Source of the DNA: Guyanagaster necrorhizus | Lineage: Eukaryota; Basidiomycota; Agaricomycetes; Agaricales; Physalacriaceae | Length of the DNA: 64,000 bases | Direction of reading: 5' to 3' | NCBI RefSeq assembly: GCF_019112545.1 | Contig: NW_025064880.1 | Span: 1,962,465-2,026,464 of the forward strand | Shown here: positions 33,804 to 45,598 of the stretch, one piece after another | Numbering within the stretch: position 1 is the stretch's first letter | Layout of the letters: each line of letters starts with the position of its first letter | Made by a program: the position numbers and the translations under genes | The notes under the pieces: generated by a model | What the model was told of the DNA's origin: nothing | The model's input: only the letters and a program-made list of their open reading frames with translations | Database searches by the model: none

Positions 33804-35158
33804 TTATTTATCGTTTAAAATATCCCATTTAATCTCTGCCCCGTCTCCATACCTGTTTAAAAGCCATTCATTGGCCTTGCGAAAATGGCCATTCCCAATA
33901 AATCCTCGATGAGCCGATAAAGGTGAAGGATGTGGAGATCTGGAATAGCTCAGACTTGCAAACTGTCAAGATGCACTGAGAGCTTTACCTCAGAACCAAG
34001 TGTTTTGTCTAAAGAATTAGGTCAGCGCCGAGACAGTACAGATGGTAAATGGACGGACTTCATCAATACCTATCTTGTCACATGTCTTTTGGGCGGGAAG
34101 CCCCCAGGCCATGAAGACGACACCTTTGCCATCAGCCCTCGAAGTGACGGCTCTGATGACCTGAGTAGTGAAAGTCTCCCAGCCCTTACCAGCATGAGAA
34201 TACGCTTTATGCGCACGGACTGTGAGGGAAGTGTTAAGCCAGAGTACTCCCAAGCGAGCTATTGGACTAAGGTTTCTAATGATTCTCAGTCAGCGTTAGA
34301 ATAGACAGTGAAGGAACCCGTCAAAGTACCCGGTTTGAGGTATTACAAAGGAAGGTATATCATTTGCTATCTGTTTATAAATATTCTGTAGCGACCCAGG
34401 TATCTTTGTTGGCGGCAAAACTGAAAACGATAATCCTGATAAAGACATAAACGATCAGCAGGTGATAGATGTAGTGAAGAACAAACCATGCGCTTGTCCA
34501 ACGTTGTGGTACGGATCCTGAGGTTAAGTGTCACCAATGGAGTGCCAAAGACAGCATATCTTACTTGACCGAGGATAACCACCTTCACAGCTTCAAGAGG
34601 TGTAAGCCGCGACCAAGAATATATGTCCGCCACTATTGGCATATGAAATTGAAAATTGTAGGGCAATGGAATGCATACTTGAGGGGTAAATGGTGTGCGA
34701 TTTATGCTCCTGAAGTAAAAAATGTTTCAGCTGCAACATAAAGTAAGCATTTATATACGACAAAAGACATCGAATAAGCAGCACTCCCCTTCAAAAAGTA
34801 ATCCTTACTAAATTCAGTTTGCAATGCGTTGTACCACGATTTGTGCATAGTATCTAGCTCGAGAGTAGACAAGATTGCTGCAACGGTAGGTGGTGGCAAT
34901 GCCGACAAATTGTCCGTTGTGGCACGGTCGACATGGGGTATATTATGGATTACTGAAGACTTGGTAACACTAGAAGCAATGAAGCAGTCAGAGTTGGTTG
35001 GGGCTGGTAAAGCAGACTCTGACCCCAAGTGGCCATTGGAGTAAAATGGCTTACCGAGTAATGGTTCTAACAGATCTTCCGGCGCGTGATGCTGCCATAG
35101 TGTGAACGGATTCCGATTCCAGCTCCTCTATAGTAGTTTTATGTGTATGCTTGGGCAT
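33804..35158 (-). CDS. ung1: Uracil-DNA glycosylase (family 1, UNG)
   Basis: Removes uracil from DNA in base-excision repair. Blocks in order on the minus strand: [38 protein letters not shown], then after an intron [11 protein letters not shown] with the catalytic Asp, [57 protein letters not shown], and [17 protein letters not shown] with the catalytic His. It ends at 33804-33806. The N terminus is uncertain: an ATG at 35158 ([18 protein letters not shown]) is plausible but its join to the next exon was not resolved cleanly. All catalytic elements are present. Confidence 0.9.
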
Positions 35159-35448
35159 GGTATTCCTGCCTGAGGTCGTCGAACAAACGAGTGCAGTTGC
35201 AAGAGACGCGTTGTGTGGTCGTATTGACATCGTCCGAGTTCAGCGGTGACGTCACTTGCCATCAACTGATCCTCGCCGATTCGCTTGCATACCTCAAAAA
35301 AACATCTTCTTGCCAGTGCGTAAAGGCTATTGAAGTGATTCCATTCTGTCCAGTAAATGATACAGATAACAAATACTTGAGATACAGTAGCATAGATTGC
35401 AACAAAGCATATAACAGAATAAATGCAGGATAAAAAATGACCTATTGC
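35159..35448. other. Intergenic between UNG start and the Mug113-type gene end
   Basis: Both genes are on the minus strand, so this is the UNG promoter side plus the 3' end of the next gene. No site was recognised. Confidence 0.35.
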
Positions 35449-37056
35449 TTACACGTACGTTCGCACGAATACTCCCCACTCTTCTATAACTTTCTTCACG
35501 ATACCATCCCATTCCCTTCCCGCGTAGGGACCTGATGTGATACGCTGAAACTCGAAGATTTCTTTATGAATGGCCCCACCTAGGGAAAGCTGCATGAAAC
35601 AAACGTCTTTGTGATAATATGAATAGACTCACAATCCTGACACGGCTGGCCCCGCCCACCGTTTCCATTGCCCATCCTACCATTTCTTTTCTTCGGAGAA
35701 GCAACAGAAGACGGTGTGGTCGAGATACTCCCGGTGCTGGCTCGTGGGCCCGCCTTGGGTTTGGCGGCTCCTTTCCCTTTCCCTTTTGAAAACGACTTCC
35801 AGCCCGGCTGAAGATATGCCGCATTTACCGCCAGGTCCGCCAATTCGAGGTGTATCAGCCGCTCTAAACCAGTTGTTAGGCCATAGACGAATTCCTGACA
35901 GTGGACTCACCCAGTCGGTGGCACCAGACGTCCTCGTTCCCACCCTCCGGCAAAATGACACGTCCTTTCATCAAGGAAGTCTCATCTCCGCCATCCCCGA
36001 CGGAACCAGGGTAGAAACCTCTAAGAACCTGCTCCTTTGAACCACATTGTTTGCCCCACTCATTCAATCGTTTCACAACATTGACCGCACGTCCGACTTT
36101 GAGCTGGATGGTTTTGCTATCGTCGGGGTTCCTAATCTCAAAGGTATAGATATACCCCTCGACATCGGACTGAGAACGCGCTTTCTCCATCTCTACACGT
36201 AGAGCCACTTGTGTATCTGGTTGAAGATATGAAGGGATGTAATCTAGAGCAACACAGTGAATACAAATACGCGTAATGAGACGTGCAAACGCATACCTGC
36301 AAAGTCGATCCACTCTGACCCTTCAGCGCCCTTCCTTCGGACGTAAAATCCGCTAGGGTCAAGAAGTTCTTTCCTATGCTGATGACAGAATCGTTCCACT
36401 CCAGGCAGCGCAGCTCCCCAGTTCTTGACTTGTCGTATGCAGCGCCTTCCCGTCTTTGTGATACCAGAGCATTGGGTATCTGGAGACGCGTTTGGATCTG
36501 GAGGTGTTGACGACGCGCGCGGTCGTCCCATTTTTGGCTCTGCTGCTGGTGACGAGCTTCGTGCCGAGGGCGAAGGCGAGGCAGGGGTCGAAGATAGCAC
36601 AGGATATCGTTGCCGTGGGACCTCTGGGGCTGAATGGGCCCGGGGAGGTTCCTCTGGCAGTGGAAGGTTCAAAGCATGCTGCATGGTAAGAGACACAGCT
36701 GGATGGGGCATAGTCATTGCTGGAGGACGCGGTAAAGGTTGGAATCCGCCAACGAATGAATGCGTCGTTGCATAGCTTGTCCGTGTAGGCGATGGCAGAG
36801 GCTCGTGAATGGTGAGGTTGTTGAAAGCATCCACTGGTGGCTCGATGTCGGCAGGCTTTGGTGGACTGGGCTGCCTTTCTTCGAGGTCCAAGAACTTGGC
36901 AAAGAAGGCTTTGGCTCTGCCCATCGTGGTGGATGGCAGGAGGGCGGTACCGTGGCTTTTGTCAGAGTCCAGCCTTCGCATCAATATCGGAGAATCGGAC
37001 CGGAGTGTGGCAGTAGTCACTTTCCTGAGTACCTCCCATAGTGACGGTCTCGACAT
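35449..37056 (-). CDS. T5orf172 / Mug113-type protein (GIY-YIG-like fold)
   Basis: Residues 1-190 are a Pro/Ser-rich region with no fold recognised. A Cys/His block then reads TQCSGITKTGRRCIRQVKNW and FCHQHRKELLD, like the zinc-binding segment in related fungal proteins. The T5orf172 domain follows: GYIYTFEIRNP, LKVGRAVNVVKRLNEWGKQC, then DVWCHRLERLIHLELADLAV. After a Lys/Gly/Ser-rich insert the C terminus has CQDCGAIHKEIFEF split by an intron, ending at 35449. The fold is related to GIY-YIG nucleases. S. pombe mug113 is induced in meiosis, but biochemical function is unknown. The Tyr and Arg positions are visible, but activity cannot be judged. Confidence 0.78.
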
Positions 37057-37285
37057 CGCGAAGATGTGTGAAAGTAAATCTACGGGCGAGTACGATAGTA
37101 GGCAAATTCTCTCTTATATACTAGCAAAGCAGAAAACAAAGACAAGTGGCGCGAATGCTTCGGCATTTTGTTTCGTCAGGTAGGAGCTTTGGCGATGGCT
37201 TGAGATATAACCAATTGTATCATCGCGTCGCCAAATCTTCAGTACAGCTGGATGCGCTCCAAAGCTGTGCGAAGCGCAAGGCAAC

Positions 37286-38503
37286 CTATTTTCTTTTCTT
37301 CACAGCTTTTCTCTCCGTCTCGAACCTGGATCGCTTCCTTTTCTTCATCGGTACCTCATCCTCCATCGCCGTAGACTCCCTCCTAGCATCCCGGCTTCTC
37401 TCAAGGACTGAGCCACGCTTACTTCGCTGCCGAAGCTCAGCATAGCCATCCCCTTCACGTCCATTTCCACCACGGTCAACATCGCGCAAAACATCTGCAA
37501 ATTCGTCATCAAACCCTCTTCCACCACGACGGACGCGGCCTTTGCCCTCTTCCCTGACACCGCTGAGGCCACCACCCATAGCTAGAGTCTCTTCATCTCG
37601 TCTTCGTCTCCGCGCCTCCTTCTTGCTAAGCATTACTCGGCCGAATTGCTCTTCTTCAAATTCAGTCAGCCGCTTGAGGTAGCGGGCACGGGATGACTGG
37701 TTATTGAGTGATGGCGTTGAGCCCAAGCCGGATGTGGATTCAGTATAAGGAAGTGTGGGATCGGCATGCCGCAGAGCGCTGAGCGAAGTAGGTATCGGTG
37801 CCCGTTTCTTGTTCTTGTCTTTCACAGTGGGGAGATAAGGCATGGGAGCCAACCGCGGAGGGTGGTAGATCCCGTCGTTCGAAGCCGTTGGTCCATCATT
37901 CCCTCCTTCTTCCTCACCCTCTGATGCTTCGTCATCGTTGTCGATGAGGTTCTCGGGGTTAGGTCGAAAGGCAAGTGGATCTACGATAGCAAATTTAGGA
38001 AGAAACGACATAAAACTTGATGCTTACCATTTCCCACATCCGCAGCAGCATCGTCTTTGGCAAGTCGAACCAATTTGTCAATTTGATATCGCATCCTGCC
38101 TTCCAGAACCTTTACTTTCTCAAGCACAATTCTGCTTTCTATCATGGAGTCGACAAGGTCCCCAGGACCACCTCCTCGGGCATCTCGATCTGGATCGCTG
38201 AAGGGTTGCTGCGGAGGACTTCTGGTCGCAAGACTATGTGAAAGCGCTCGACGGCATGAAAGCAGCAGCAGAGACTGTATGTAACTGAGCAGAATGTGGT
38301 TCTTCAGTGATAGAAGAGATATTCCATCCGATGTATCACTAGGCCTGGGAACAGCTGTTACATTCAGCCTTGGAAGTACATGCAGACGACGCAACGTACT
38401 TGGATGCCAGATCTCGAATCACCTCTCGGACAGATGAAATGCTCGTAGCCATCTCATTGTGCAATGCATTTACTTGCGCGGTCATATCATTCTCTCCGTC
38501 CAT
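37286..38503 (-). CDS. lcp5: U3 snoRNP / small-subunit processome protein LCP5 (neuroguidin)
   Basis: Needed for 18S rRNA maturation in the nucleolus. Three exons are seen. The start is at 38503 (MDGENDMTAQVNALHNEM). The second exon has SDGISLLSLKNHILLSYIQSL and the Sas10/Utp3/C1D-type helix VKVLEGRMRYQIDKLVRLAK. The third, after an intron at about 38,031-37,984, has DPLAFRPNPENLID, GIYHPPRLAPMPYLP and a basic C-terminal tail ending KKRKRSRFETERKAVKKRK, a nucleolar-type signal. The order matches neuroguidin/Lcp5. It diverges from the BTB gene at 39007. Confidence 0.9.
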
Positions 38504-39006
38504 CCTGTTAAAAGATTGTGAATGTCAGGTAGAAAAAAAAAAACAGCCAGGTAACGATGAAAAGTCAGTCAACGGGTTTCTAAGCCGCCGCTCGTAAGCG
38601 TAGTGCATTACAGCAAGATGAATTCAGAGCCCAGTGCATTTCATCCCTTAATACGACTAGAAAGCAACTTACACGTTGTCTTCACGATGGTTGATCAAGA
38701 CAGAGTGGATGGCAGAGAAAATTTTCACAGTATTTGCCTAGCAGGATGCAGCCAAATTATGACGCATCAATTACATTTTCCGAACCTTTCGCTCGTGTTT
38801 TCACACACCATTTGTGATTCCCTGCCTTCCACAATGTGCTCCGCTGTTCTGGGAACTTCGCATACTTGATAGGTCTTCCCCCGTGACCGGTGCATGTTTC
38901 GGTTCAATTGAATGTCTCCCGTGCCCGTAATGACGTGCAGGTTTGAGTCTTACATTCCCATGGGTGATATCATCAGAAACAGTCTCTCTGCCCAACGTCT
39001 CTGCCC
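38504..39006. promoter_or_regulatory. Divergent promoter region, LCP5 / BTB gene
   Basis: About 500 bp separate two outward-facing start codons. No specific motif was recognised. Confidence 0.4.
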
Positions 39007-40292
39007 ATGACGATGTATCAAGCTCATCAAGGCCATCGTGAAATCCCGCAATTTTATTCGGACAATATCGCGGAAAATGGTTTCAAGTTCTATTCTGTCT
39101 CTACGCTCGACCTAAATCCTTACGCCGATGTTACAGTACGTCTGGTTCCGGTCGTAGCCTATCCGACTTGACTAATTTCTTACTGTCTAGTCTTCTGCCG
39201 ATCTCCCCGATAACATGACTATTGGAGGAACGAGCAACTCGGGCCCCGGGTCGGAGCCAGCAAGCACAGAAGGCACCACCAATAATGGGGTCCGCGTAAC
39301 AACACCGGTATGTGCAACTTTCTCGATATTCGGACGGTTTCTCACTGTCAGAAGTCTGCAGACGATGGTCATGGCAACAATGAAGAAAGTGTTGTGGATG
39401 TGTCCACAACTTTCTTCCCCGGAATGATAAGCCATGAGCCTGCAGACATCATTCTCATCTCATCTGATAACGTCCAATTCCACGTTCATCTACATGTGCT
39501 TTATGACGCATCAGGTAATGGCTTCGCATCCTTGCTTAGCACCTTGAGCAGCACGCGCCAAGAACCCGGAATCCCCATTCTAACCATCCCAGAAAAATCG
39601 GACATCTTAAACGTCCTTCTCCTGACGATCTACAGTAAACCTATCGCCGATTATCGTCCTATGTTCAATATCCTGGTCGCAGCCGTGCATAAGCTCAAGG
39701 AATATGGAATCCAACCTGAGCGTTACGTGAAGCCTGGGCAGCCATTATTCGAGCTCATTCGCTTCCATATGCCTCTTCATCCTCTCGATGTATATGTTCT
39801 TGCCGCCCACTATGACCTCTTCGAGCTAGCGGTGGCAGCTTCGTCTCATCTTCTCTCGGCCAGACTTGATACCATCACGGATGAACAGTCCATGCGTATG
39901 GGAGCCGTTTACCTCAAACGCCTCTATGGTCTTCATAGTAGGCGAATAGATGCTCTCAAAAATATATTGATCCGGCCACCAGAGCCCCATCCTTCTACCT
40001 CTACCTGCTGTCTCTCCGACCAGACTGGAGTTTCGAGGGCATGGGCGCTGTCTGCTGCGTACCTCATTTGGGACGCTCGACCTGGTAAGTATATTGCGTA
40101 AGAGATTGTCGAAGATACTTAAGAATGTGGGTCCCTGATCCCAAAGACATGTCCCTCAGATACATCGAGTCGACTATGGGTGCGCTGAAACAGCACGTGT
40201 CCTGTGAAGATTGCAAGGAGAGCATTGATGCCCAAGTCAGGCAATGCGTTGCAGATTGGTCCTCCGTAAAGGTCAATCAGCTGTTCATCTAA
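39007..40292 (+). CDS. BTB/POZ domain protein, basidiomycete type
   Basis: Four exons join in phase (39007-39135, 39191-39307, 39352-40084, 40147-40292) to 374 residues. Two in-frame ATGs (39007, 39013) compete as start. After a disordered N terminus the BTB fold reads PADIILISSDNVQFHVHLHVL, SLLSTLSS, then PILTIPEKSDILNVLLLTIYS. A helical part follows with HPLDVYVLAAHYDLFELAVAAS and the C-terminal Cys pair CEDCKESIDAQVRQCVADW seen in these fungal proteins. Such proteins are greatly expanded in agaricomycetes, and some are thought to act as cullin-3 adaptors. The substrate is unknown. Confidence 0.85.
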
Positions 40293-41017
40293 GAGAATTG
40301 TTACTGAGTAGTCTAACTGACAGCAGTGGTCTATCTAACGGAAGAACTCTGGGTTAATTTCGCACCGCTTACTTGGGACTTTAGGATTTTTAGTGTCATT
40401 GTACAATGCTACCGTTAGGACTGATGGTTTATTGGTATATCGCATGATGAGCCTGAGTAATGGACCATGACGTTGACCCCTAAGACAGTATAAACACGTT
40501 GACATCCTTGGGCTTCAACGGCGACCGCTCATATTGAGGCTTCTCTACCATCGTAACATAGGCAATCAAAAACATTTGAGAAGGATAAGATGTGACAGGC
40601 CACTCGTCAACCGGTATTTATTGTCAGGCCGCTGCCTTTCTCCGTCGGGGTGCAAAGTGGTGGAGTGCCGCGGATCACCTAGTACAGAGGGACGGGTAGC
40701 AGAAAGAGCCTCTGCTACTGATCGCAGGCCACAGGCTTGCACTGGCTCGATTTCGGACTGAGTTCACAGTAGTCTGCCTGTATCCTCGTGGCCCCCGACG
40801 GGTGTGAGTGCTCCTACAGGCTCACCGAAGCGGCAGATATAGGCGAAGAAAAACTTGGACGTCGAACGGTTGGCCAATAGAATTTGCGGTGGCGTAATGA
40901 CGACTGAAGCCAACTCGGACAGGGCTCTATGTTAAAAAGAATCTAAAGTAGTGAGATTGCATATGGGCAGGCTACTTTTCTCATAGACCTTCAAACAGTT
41001 CGGAGGAAAAGAATTTG
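40293..41017. other. Convergent intergenic region
   Basis: This lies between the 3' ends of the BTB and FAD oxidase genes. No feature was recognised. Confidence 0.4.
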
Positions 41018-43952
41018 TCACAGGTAACACGAATACTGCCCATCCAAGGGACCTTCCCATCCAACTAGCTGTACCTCAGAACTCAAATAAGGATGGAAGG
41101 TAATAAAGAGGGGCTTACCGCCCATCCAACAATCTAACAAATGGAAAGGATCACTTGATTTTGGCGTTAATACTATAATTCACGGACAGTACGTATACCA
41201 CCCACTATTTCCTCTTTATTTGAACCAACCGGGCATGATTGGCTCCCCAAAAGGCTTCTGTATTTGTGAAGTTCATCTTAGTGAATACCTGAAAGGATAG
41301 GATACCTACCTTCATGGTTGGGCTCATATACATCACATTCATTCTGTAGTGACGCTCATGAGGAAATGAGAGGCATCCAGTAAATACCACTCACAAGGTA
41401 GGCTCCAGAATCTGGCGAAAAGTCTCTCAGCCATTGGGTGACCGCGCTCAGGAGATCATATTGAGTTTGCATATCCTCAGCTGTAGAATTCCAGCTAAAT
41501 ATTCTAGAACTTGACATCTGTTTACATAAGTTCAATAATGTTAAATCGCATGCAGACACTACAGACATGCCACAGCGCATTTCGCCACGCTGGAGTAACA
41601 CTGGTAGATCCTTCAGTATAATTGTACAAGAATGGTGTCCCGACCACGATATAAGGGTTGATCGAGAACTGCTGTACAATCTTAGTCAGAATATCGAGTA
41701 ACCCAGCCTTGACGCTGTCAGCGGCAAACTTTTCGGCCGGTATCAAACGACTTCCGAGAGTGGTCTCCACCCCGACGCCCTAAAAAAAGATGAGTGTGTG
41801 CCCATTATAAACGCGGGAAATCATCAACTCGCAGCTTCAGTAGATAAAACGTATTTTGTGAAAAATGCCAGCCAGGAGGGAATTTCTTCTACTATTGCGG
41901 TTCCGTTTTACGCAAGAGCGTAATCGACGATGGCTTGAACAGATACCCGAGCCTCCTCCAGAGTCAGCAAAGGATTGACATTGATTATGCCGTTAGACTA
42001 TGTAAATCCCATAGACAATATTAAGGGTGTGCAGTACAGCAACTTCAAACATACCCTCATATGGCCTCCCCACCCTTCAGTTACCCACCTGTATGTATGA
42101 TCCACGAGGAGTTTCATAAATGGTGCGCCATTCTCAACTGTTTGTGGGAAGGATATGGCAGTGCTGGTCCTCCAATGTTGAGATCTATATAAAGAATCAA
42201 TCCAAGGCTGAACGCTCACACTATAAGACTCATTTGCGGCTCTACAAGCATGGAAGACTCGAGAACGATGCCAAAAGTCGATCCACCTCCACCCCGAAGC
42301 GCCCAGAAAAGACCGGGGAGGGGCCCATGTGGTTGAACGGTCCTCTGGGTAAACCAGAAGGTCCTGGGTTGCGTCACTGCGCAAATTCGATCCCCCGTCA
42401 AACTAATGGGAGGTTTAGTGGGTATCACAAATGTTGAGTCCCACACTGTTCGGCAGAGGTGCGTAAAATGCATTCCTACCCGGTCCATTCCCCGGGTTTA
42501 AACTCCTGGAGACTCCTTTGGCTGCACGTTGGAAACGACTGTGTCGCTGGACCGTCTCCGCAAAAGCCTCCACCCCCGCTCAAAAAAAAAAAGAAGAAAA
42601 GATCGGGGTGCTGAAATCCATCTGCAATTCGAAGCTCTCCATCAGGTGTAACAATCTTGAATTGAAGCTTGTTTATACATCAGTTATGACACAAAACAAG
42701 CTAGCAAATAACGCACTACACGGTCTACACCAAGCCCGTAAACAGGTGCTGAGACGCTATGGCCACCTCCTTGATTGGCATAAATTAGTTTAAGTTGTCT
42801 GATCAAGGCCCGAGTTACTTGCCATAACCCATCCGCCGCTGGGTGCTACTGTTTGATGGTGACGTTATTTGCGTCAGCAAATTCATAGACATCTTGAGAT
42901 GGTACATCAGCCTATAGAAAGAATGGAATGTTGTATTCATTCGAGTCCAGGTGAGCATACCCCCATGTGGCTATAGCTCTATAGCTCTTGTTTCTTCCTT
43001 CTGGGATGAAATCCGCCGCATATCTCAACTAAGAAGGACAGTGAGTTCGATGAGGCTGTGACTTGGATGACTCGACGTACGCCGCCGAGATTTCGGGTCT
43101 GAGAAAAGGATCAGCTAACGAAACTTTGGAACAAACAATCAAAATGGCAAACCCATAACGAAGTGAGCCACGCAAGCTCGACCTACCCTTGTATTCATGA
43201 CCGGATGCTTTGATAGACAGATGAAGGCTGGTGGCTTTCGAAAATTCAAAGGCTTTTTGAACATCAGAACTTTCAGACTTCAAAAAGAGAATTGATACTC
43301 GTCACAGCTTTGTAACCATTGCTCGAGCAGTACATGATTTTCATGGAGGCAAAGTAATGCAGGAAGCCCTAGAGCACGGTGAGACGTGCGCAGTACTGTA
43401 TAATGCGGGACTACTACTTCCCGATGCTGCGGAGTATAGTGATATAGTGAGCTATGATGTACACCAATCTATTGGAAACATTGAACGAGAATCCTGACAA
43501 TGAAAAGGCAAAAATACAGACGTAATGCGTAGACACGCTTCCCTGAAAACAATCACTCTTTTCGAAGGCAGTTGGGTTGCTCGTATTGGAGGGATCCAAC
43601 AGGCACCTTTCGGAGGTCTTCTGACACATCTCCCATTGCGGCTGGTCATTTCATTACTATTGAACGCGCACGCACTATTAATCAGACTAATTGCACTCAC
43701 CATCATATATGCACTAAAATGTGACGATCGGACTGTCGCATTTGCATAATCAGCTTGAACTTCAGCGCATTCCGTCTCGTTGGGGATGCTTGATGCCCCA
43801 TTTACAGTCGAGAAGCACGAAAACGCAAAAGGTAGAGCACGGTGGAGTTGCCCTTCCAGTGAATAAGCCAAGTTATGCCAGTCTTGAACAGTCGGCACTG
43901 CTGAAACAGACCAGGAGATAACGCACAAGACACCAAGACGCCTCGAGAACAT
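41018..43952 (-). CDS. Secreted FAD-linked oxidoreductase (PCMH/BBE type)
   Basis: A signal peptide opens the protein (MFSRRLGVLCVISWSVSA). Then come WHNLAYSLEGQLHRALPFA, ERCLLDPSNTSNPTAF and the PCMH domain with VQKAFEFSKATSLHLSIKAS followed by GHEYKGRSS, where the His is the expected covalent FAD site. Later blocks are VYEFADANNVTI, GGGHSVSAPVYGLGVDRV, GLFWALRGGGGSTFGIV, ETTLGSRLIPAEKF and the BBE end NTEAFWGANHARLVQIKRK, closing VGWEGPLDGQYSCYL. Relatives oxidise sugars, oligosaccharides or alcohols with O2. Around 42,790-42,850 the frames of NNVTI, APSGGWVM and GGGHS do not join cleanly with any GT-AG intron, so a frameshift or unusual splice is possible. About a dozen exons. Confidence 0.78.
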
Positions 43953-44732
43953 TGGGAACGACAAGAAGGGTCAGCAAAGGTCAACTTTACATTAACAGAT
44001 CCTGTGCCTTTCTGAGCGGAGAGTATGTTGAACAGTGGACCGGGGAATCTGGGAGGTCACGGCGGCGAGACTTCATGGCGACGCGAGTGGAGCGAGGATC
44101 AGCCTGGAACAAGAAAATAGGATTTATCTACTGTATGTCAGTAAGGTACGGTATGAGTAAGTGTAAGGTACTCACATCTTAGCAGACAGCAAGTCGCTAA
44201 GATGTGTGGCTGTGTAAACGGTGAAAATTGCGAGAGCCAGTAACTAATTTAGAGTCCGTACGACTGTACTTGCAGTCATGGCTCGTACTCTCAACAGAGT
44301 GGTGTGAAAACACATCTAGGGAGAGGGATAGAAAAAGATAAATCGTAAGCATCTACTTGCCGGCTGCCCCGACGGCATCCGCCTGGTAGTTCCTCATCTA
44401 CTTGATCTAGTTGGAGTTTATGTCGGTATACTTATGGAGTGTAACTATTGAGATTACAACGACATGCGCTTGTAAGGAAGAAAACGGACGTGTAGTCGCT
44501 TCGGGCTCGAGTATGAGTATATGAATGCTTGAAAGCCAGAGCAAAAGTAACTGATTGCAGGGTTGAGTCATGCGCACCGTTGGGCAGGATGAAGAATATT
44601 CGATACCTAGAAATGAGACAAACTGTATCGTCCAAGGTTTGTGAGATTGTCAATAGTGGACATGATAAAGATGGGGTACTTTATAAATGAGTATAATGAT
44701 ACAGTATAACGAAGATCCTGCCACCAAAAAGA
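43953..44732. promoter_or_regulatory. FAD oxidase promoter side with a hairpin
   Basis: 780 bp between two minus-strand genes. The only structure I see is a perfect 11-bp inverted repeat (CACATCTTAGC and its complement) with a 12-nt loop at 44173-44206, 220 bp upstream of the oxidase start. Confidence 0.4.
44173..44206. repeat. Perfect 11-bp inverted repeat, 12-nt loop
   Basis: The arms are CACATCTTAGC (44173-44183) and GCTAAGATGTG (44196-44206). It could be a dyad operator site or a chance hairpin. Nothing else nearby explains it. Confidence 0.6.
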
Positions 44733-45598
44733 TCAAGAAATGTCCATTGTATCAAGCTCGGCTTCATCGAGGTCCGAGTCGTCCCAAAATGCCTCGGGTA
44801 TGTCTTCAAAGTCTGCCAAGGCAGCTTGCCGCTCGCATTCGTCTGCATAGGCCTGCAGCTCCGCAATCTCGCGTTCTTCTGGTGTGGTTTCCTCTCGCCT
44901 AGGAGATGACTGCAGCTCTGATTCTGCGGAGAGATTCAAGTCATTCCTAGTTGTCCATGCAATGGCAAGGCAACCGTACCGTGTAATTCAGCCTCCCAAG
45001 CGCCCAGATCCTCCATGTCCGGATCCAAAGATGAGCCAACTTCATTGGCATAAGAAAGCTTGTAGGCATGTTGTGTCCGACGGTTGGCATGCTCTACGAT
45101 CCTTTTGAAGAACTATGGAAGCTATGAGCGCTTGCGGCTCTCCAGACACGGCCGGCGACGTACCATGTCTTTCAAAACCTCATCTTCCGTCTCTTCCTTG
45201 TCGTCATCCATGGCATCATCAAACACGTCTCCGCTGCCGACATGTCTCTTCCGCTTCACAGCACTCTCTCTCGCCTTGGCCGCACGCAGAAAACAGCGCG
45301 TTTGGAAGCGTTGTCTCAGAAATTCCTTTTGCGATTGCTCGGGTGTACTCGCAGAGTTTCCGAAAAGAGAAGCCGAAGTGTTGACGGTGCGTCGCGGGAA
45401 GTGTTTAGAAGTAGGTGGGGTCTCAGAACTCGGGGACATGGTCTTATATTGACCTTTTCGCCGAGCTTGGGCCGCGGATAAAGGCGAAGAAAATGTTGGG
45501 CTCGACGGCGAGGACGTTTGGCTGACTAATGGAGAGGATTTTGTTGCCCTGTGGGATGGCGTACGAAATACCGGACTCGAAACTGGAGAAACAAACAT
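44733..45598 (-). CDS. Hypothetical nuclear-type acidic protein
   Basis: Three exons join in phase (45164-45598, 44980-45112, 44733-44923) to 252 residues. The first half is Ser/Pro-rich (SPVSSPVFRTPSHRATKSS) with a basic patch AVKRKRHVGSGD. The middle has a helical stretch FFKRIVEHANRRTQHAYKLS. The C terminus is strongly acidic (ADFEDIPEAFWDDSDLDEAE). I do not recognise a family. Composition suggests a nuclear regulatory or repair-associated factor, but that is inference. A CACGTG palindrome lies at 45786-45791, about 190 bp upstream of the start. Confidence 0.7.
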
